A stretch of DNA of 12,880 nucleotides from Phycisphaerae bacterium (GTDB lineage Bacteria; Planctomycetota; Phycisphaerae; Sedimentisphaerales; Anaerobacaceae), in NCBI GenBank assembly GCA_030602845.1, contig JAUVYZ010000019.1:1-12880 (forward strand), read 5' to 3'. The position numbers were made by a program, and so were the translations under genes. This document shows positions 12,163-12,880 of this stretch, piece after piece. The notes beneath the pieces are model-generated. The model had not been told where the DNA came from and searched no databases. It saw nothing but the letters and a program-made list of their open reading frames with translations. Within the stretch, counting starts at the first letter, position 1, and each line of letters begins with the position of its first letter.

Positions 12163-12880
12163 ATGGATGCAAGTGAGATTGCGGGCCCCGGAAGGCAAAC
12201 CCCCAAGGCAGGCTTGGGCGGTAAAAGGGAGATGGTGGGGCAAGCCCCACCCTACAACTATTTGATTGACTTTGAGAAATTTCACTCGGCGCTGCGCACG
12301 GTGAATTTGTTGGATTGTCGTGGTTTTGTGGTGCGAGTGTCCGGCTTAACGGTCGAATCGGCCGGTCCGGTAATAGGTTTAGGTGAGCTGTGCGGCATCC
12401 ATATTCGGGATGGCCGGCGTGTGCTGGCTGAAGTGGTAGGTTTTCAGAATAACCATCTTATCCTGCTGCCGTTAGAGCAAATAGAGGGCATATCACCGGG
12501 CGATACGGTAACTACCCGAACGACTCCACGTCATATTACCCTGAGCGACAGTGCCCTGGGTAGAGTAGTGAACGGGTTGGGAGAGCCAATCGATAATAAA
12601 GGGCCGTTAATGGGGACGGATGAGAAGGCATTAGACGTAAGTAGTCCGCCGCCTTTGAGCCGAGGAAAAATTACAAAGCCCTTAGCTTTGGGAATCAGGT
12701 CAATAGACGGGATATTAACCTGTGGTAAGGGACAACGAATAGGAATTTTCTCCGGCAGCGGTGTTGGCAAGAGTGTGCTTCTCGGCGATATTGCCAATTC
12801 GAGTGATGCGGCTGTCAATGTCGTGGCCTTGATAGGCGAGCGTGGCAGAGAGGTCCGTGAGTTTCTTGAAGGAGAGCTGG
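12163..12880 (+). CDS. fliI: Flagellum-specific ATPase FliI (partial, cut by window end)
   Basis: FliI is the hexameric ATPase of the flagellar type III export apparatus, related to F1-ATPase beta subunits. The first 239 codons are present. After a family-unlike extension of about 35 residues come the N-terminal beta-barrel domain (about 50-120), LGRVVNGLGEPID at 132-144, GIRSIDGILTCGKGQRIGIF at 177-196, the Walker A loop SGSGVGKS at 197-204, and GERGREVREF at 225-234 containing the catalytic-site glutamate region. The ATG at 12163 follows fliH by 3 bases with only a weak GCGGA upstream. The extension is encoded by two palindromes and may have been created by insertion of repeat elements. An in-frame ATG at residue 24 is an alternative start. 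Confidence 0.95.
   Translation, partial: MDASEIAGPGRQTPKAGLGGKREMVGQAPPYNYLIDFEKFHSALRTVNLLDCRGFVVRVSGLTVESAGPVIGLGELCGIHIRDGRRVLAEVVGFQNNHLILLPLEQIEGISPGDTVTTRTTPRHITLSDSALGRVVNGLGEPIDNKGPLMGTDEKALDVSSPPPLSRGKITKPLALGIRSIDGILTCGKGQRIGIFSGSGVGKSVLLGDIANSSDAAVNVVALIGERGREVREFLEGEL
12202..12255 (+). repeat. Two palindromes within the 5' end of fliI
   Basis: CCCAAG-GCAGG-CTTGGG (12202-12218) is followed by a perfect 8-bp stem with a 2-base loop, GGTGGGGC-aa-GCCCCACC (12234-12251), flanked by GAT and CTAC. Both lie in frame in the N-terminal extension of FliI, encoding a Gly/Pro-rich linker. The second looks like a dispersed intergenic palindrome that has landed in a coding region. Confidence 0.7.

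Overview
The window is a flagellar locus from a bacterium with a polar-type, hierarchically controlled flagellum: two near-perfect sigma-54 promoters serve early and middle genes, and sigma-28-type promoters serve late genes. The moderate base composition, the protein sequences (FlgB, FlgC, FliF, and a HigA/HigB-like toxin-antitoxin remnant) and the gene order are most reminiscent of Planctomycetota, perhaps a Phycisphaerae-like lineage. That placement is inferred from general resemblance, not from a search.

Layout. Bases 160-1521 (minus strand) carry flagellin and, downstream, its export chaperone fliS, separated by a strong hairpin. Upstream of flagellin are a sigma-28-type promoter and a set of helically phased A-tracts. 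Bases 1963-5186 (plus strand) look rearranged. A truncated 5' copy of a glycosyltransferase gene comes first. It is followed by a stretch with a sigma-28-like promoter, a 3' remnant of a higB toxin gene, a four-CBS-domain protein whose N-terminus is a HigA-antitoxin N-terminal segment without its DNA-binding domain, and then the intact glycosyltransferase gene. The sequence before and inside the glycosyltransferase start is repeated on both sides of the CBS gene.

Bases 5264-7240 (minus) encode a long FliK hook-length ruler with four 45-bp tandem repeats. It is divergent from the basal-body operon flgB-flgC-fliE-fliF-fliG-fliH-fliI (7760 to the window end, plus), with fliI cut off by the window edge. 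Each side of this divergent pair has its own sigma-54 promoter, and the fliK one lies so close to the start codon that the mRNA would be almost leaderless.

How it works together. FliE, FlgB and FlgC build the proximal rod on the FliF MS ring. FliG is the rotor/switch ring, FliH and FliI form the export ATPase complex, FliK sets hook length, and FliS escorts flagellin to export. The glycosyltransferase next to flagellin may modify it. The most unusual features are the higB remnant with its HigA-CBS fusion, the segmental duplication around it, the near-leaderless sigma-54 fliK promoter, and a series of palindromes placed at the starts of several operon genes, including two inside the fliI reading frame.
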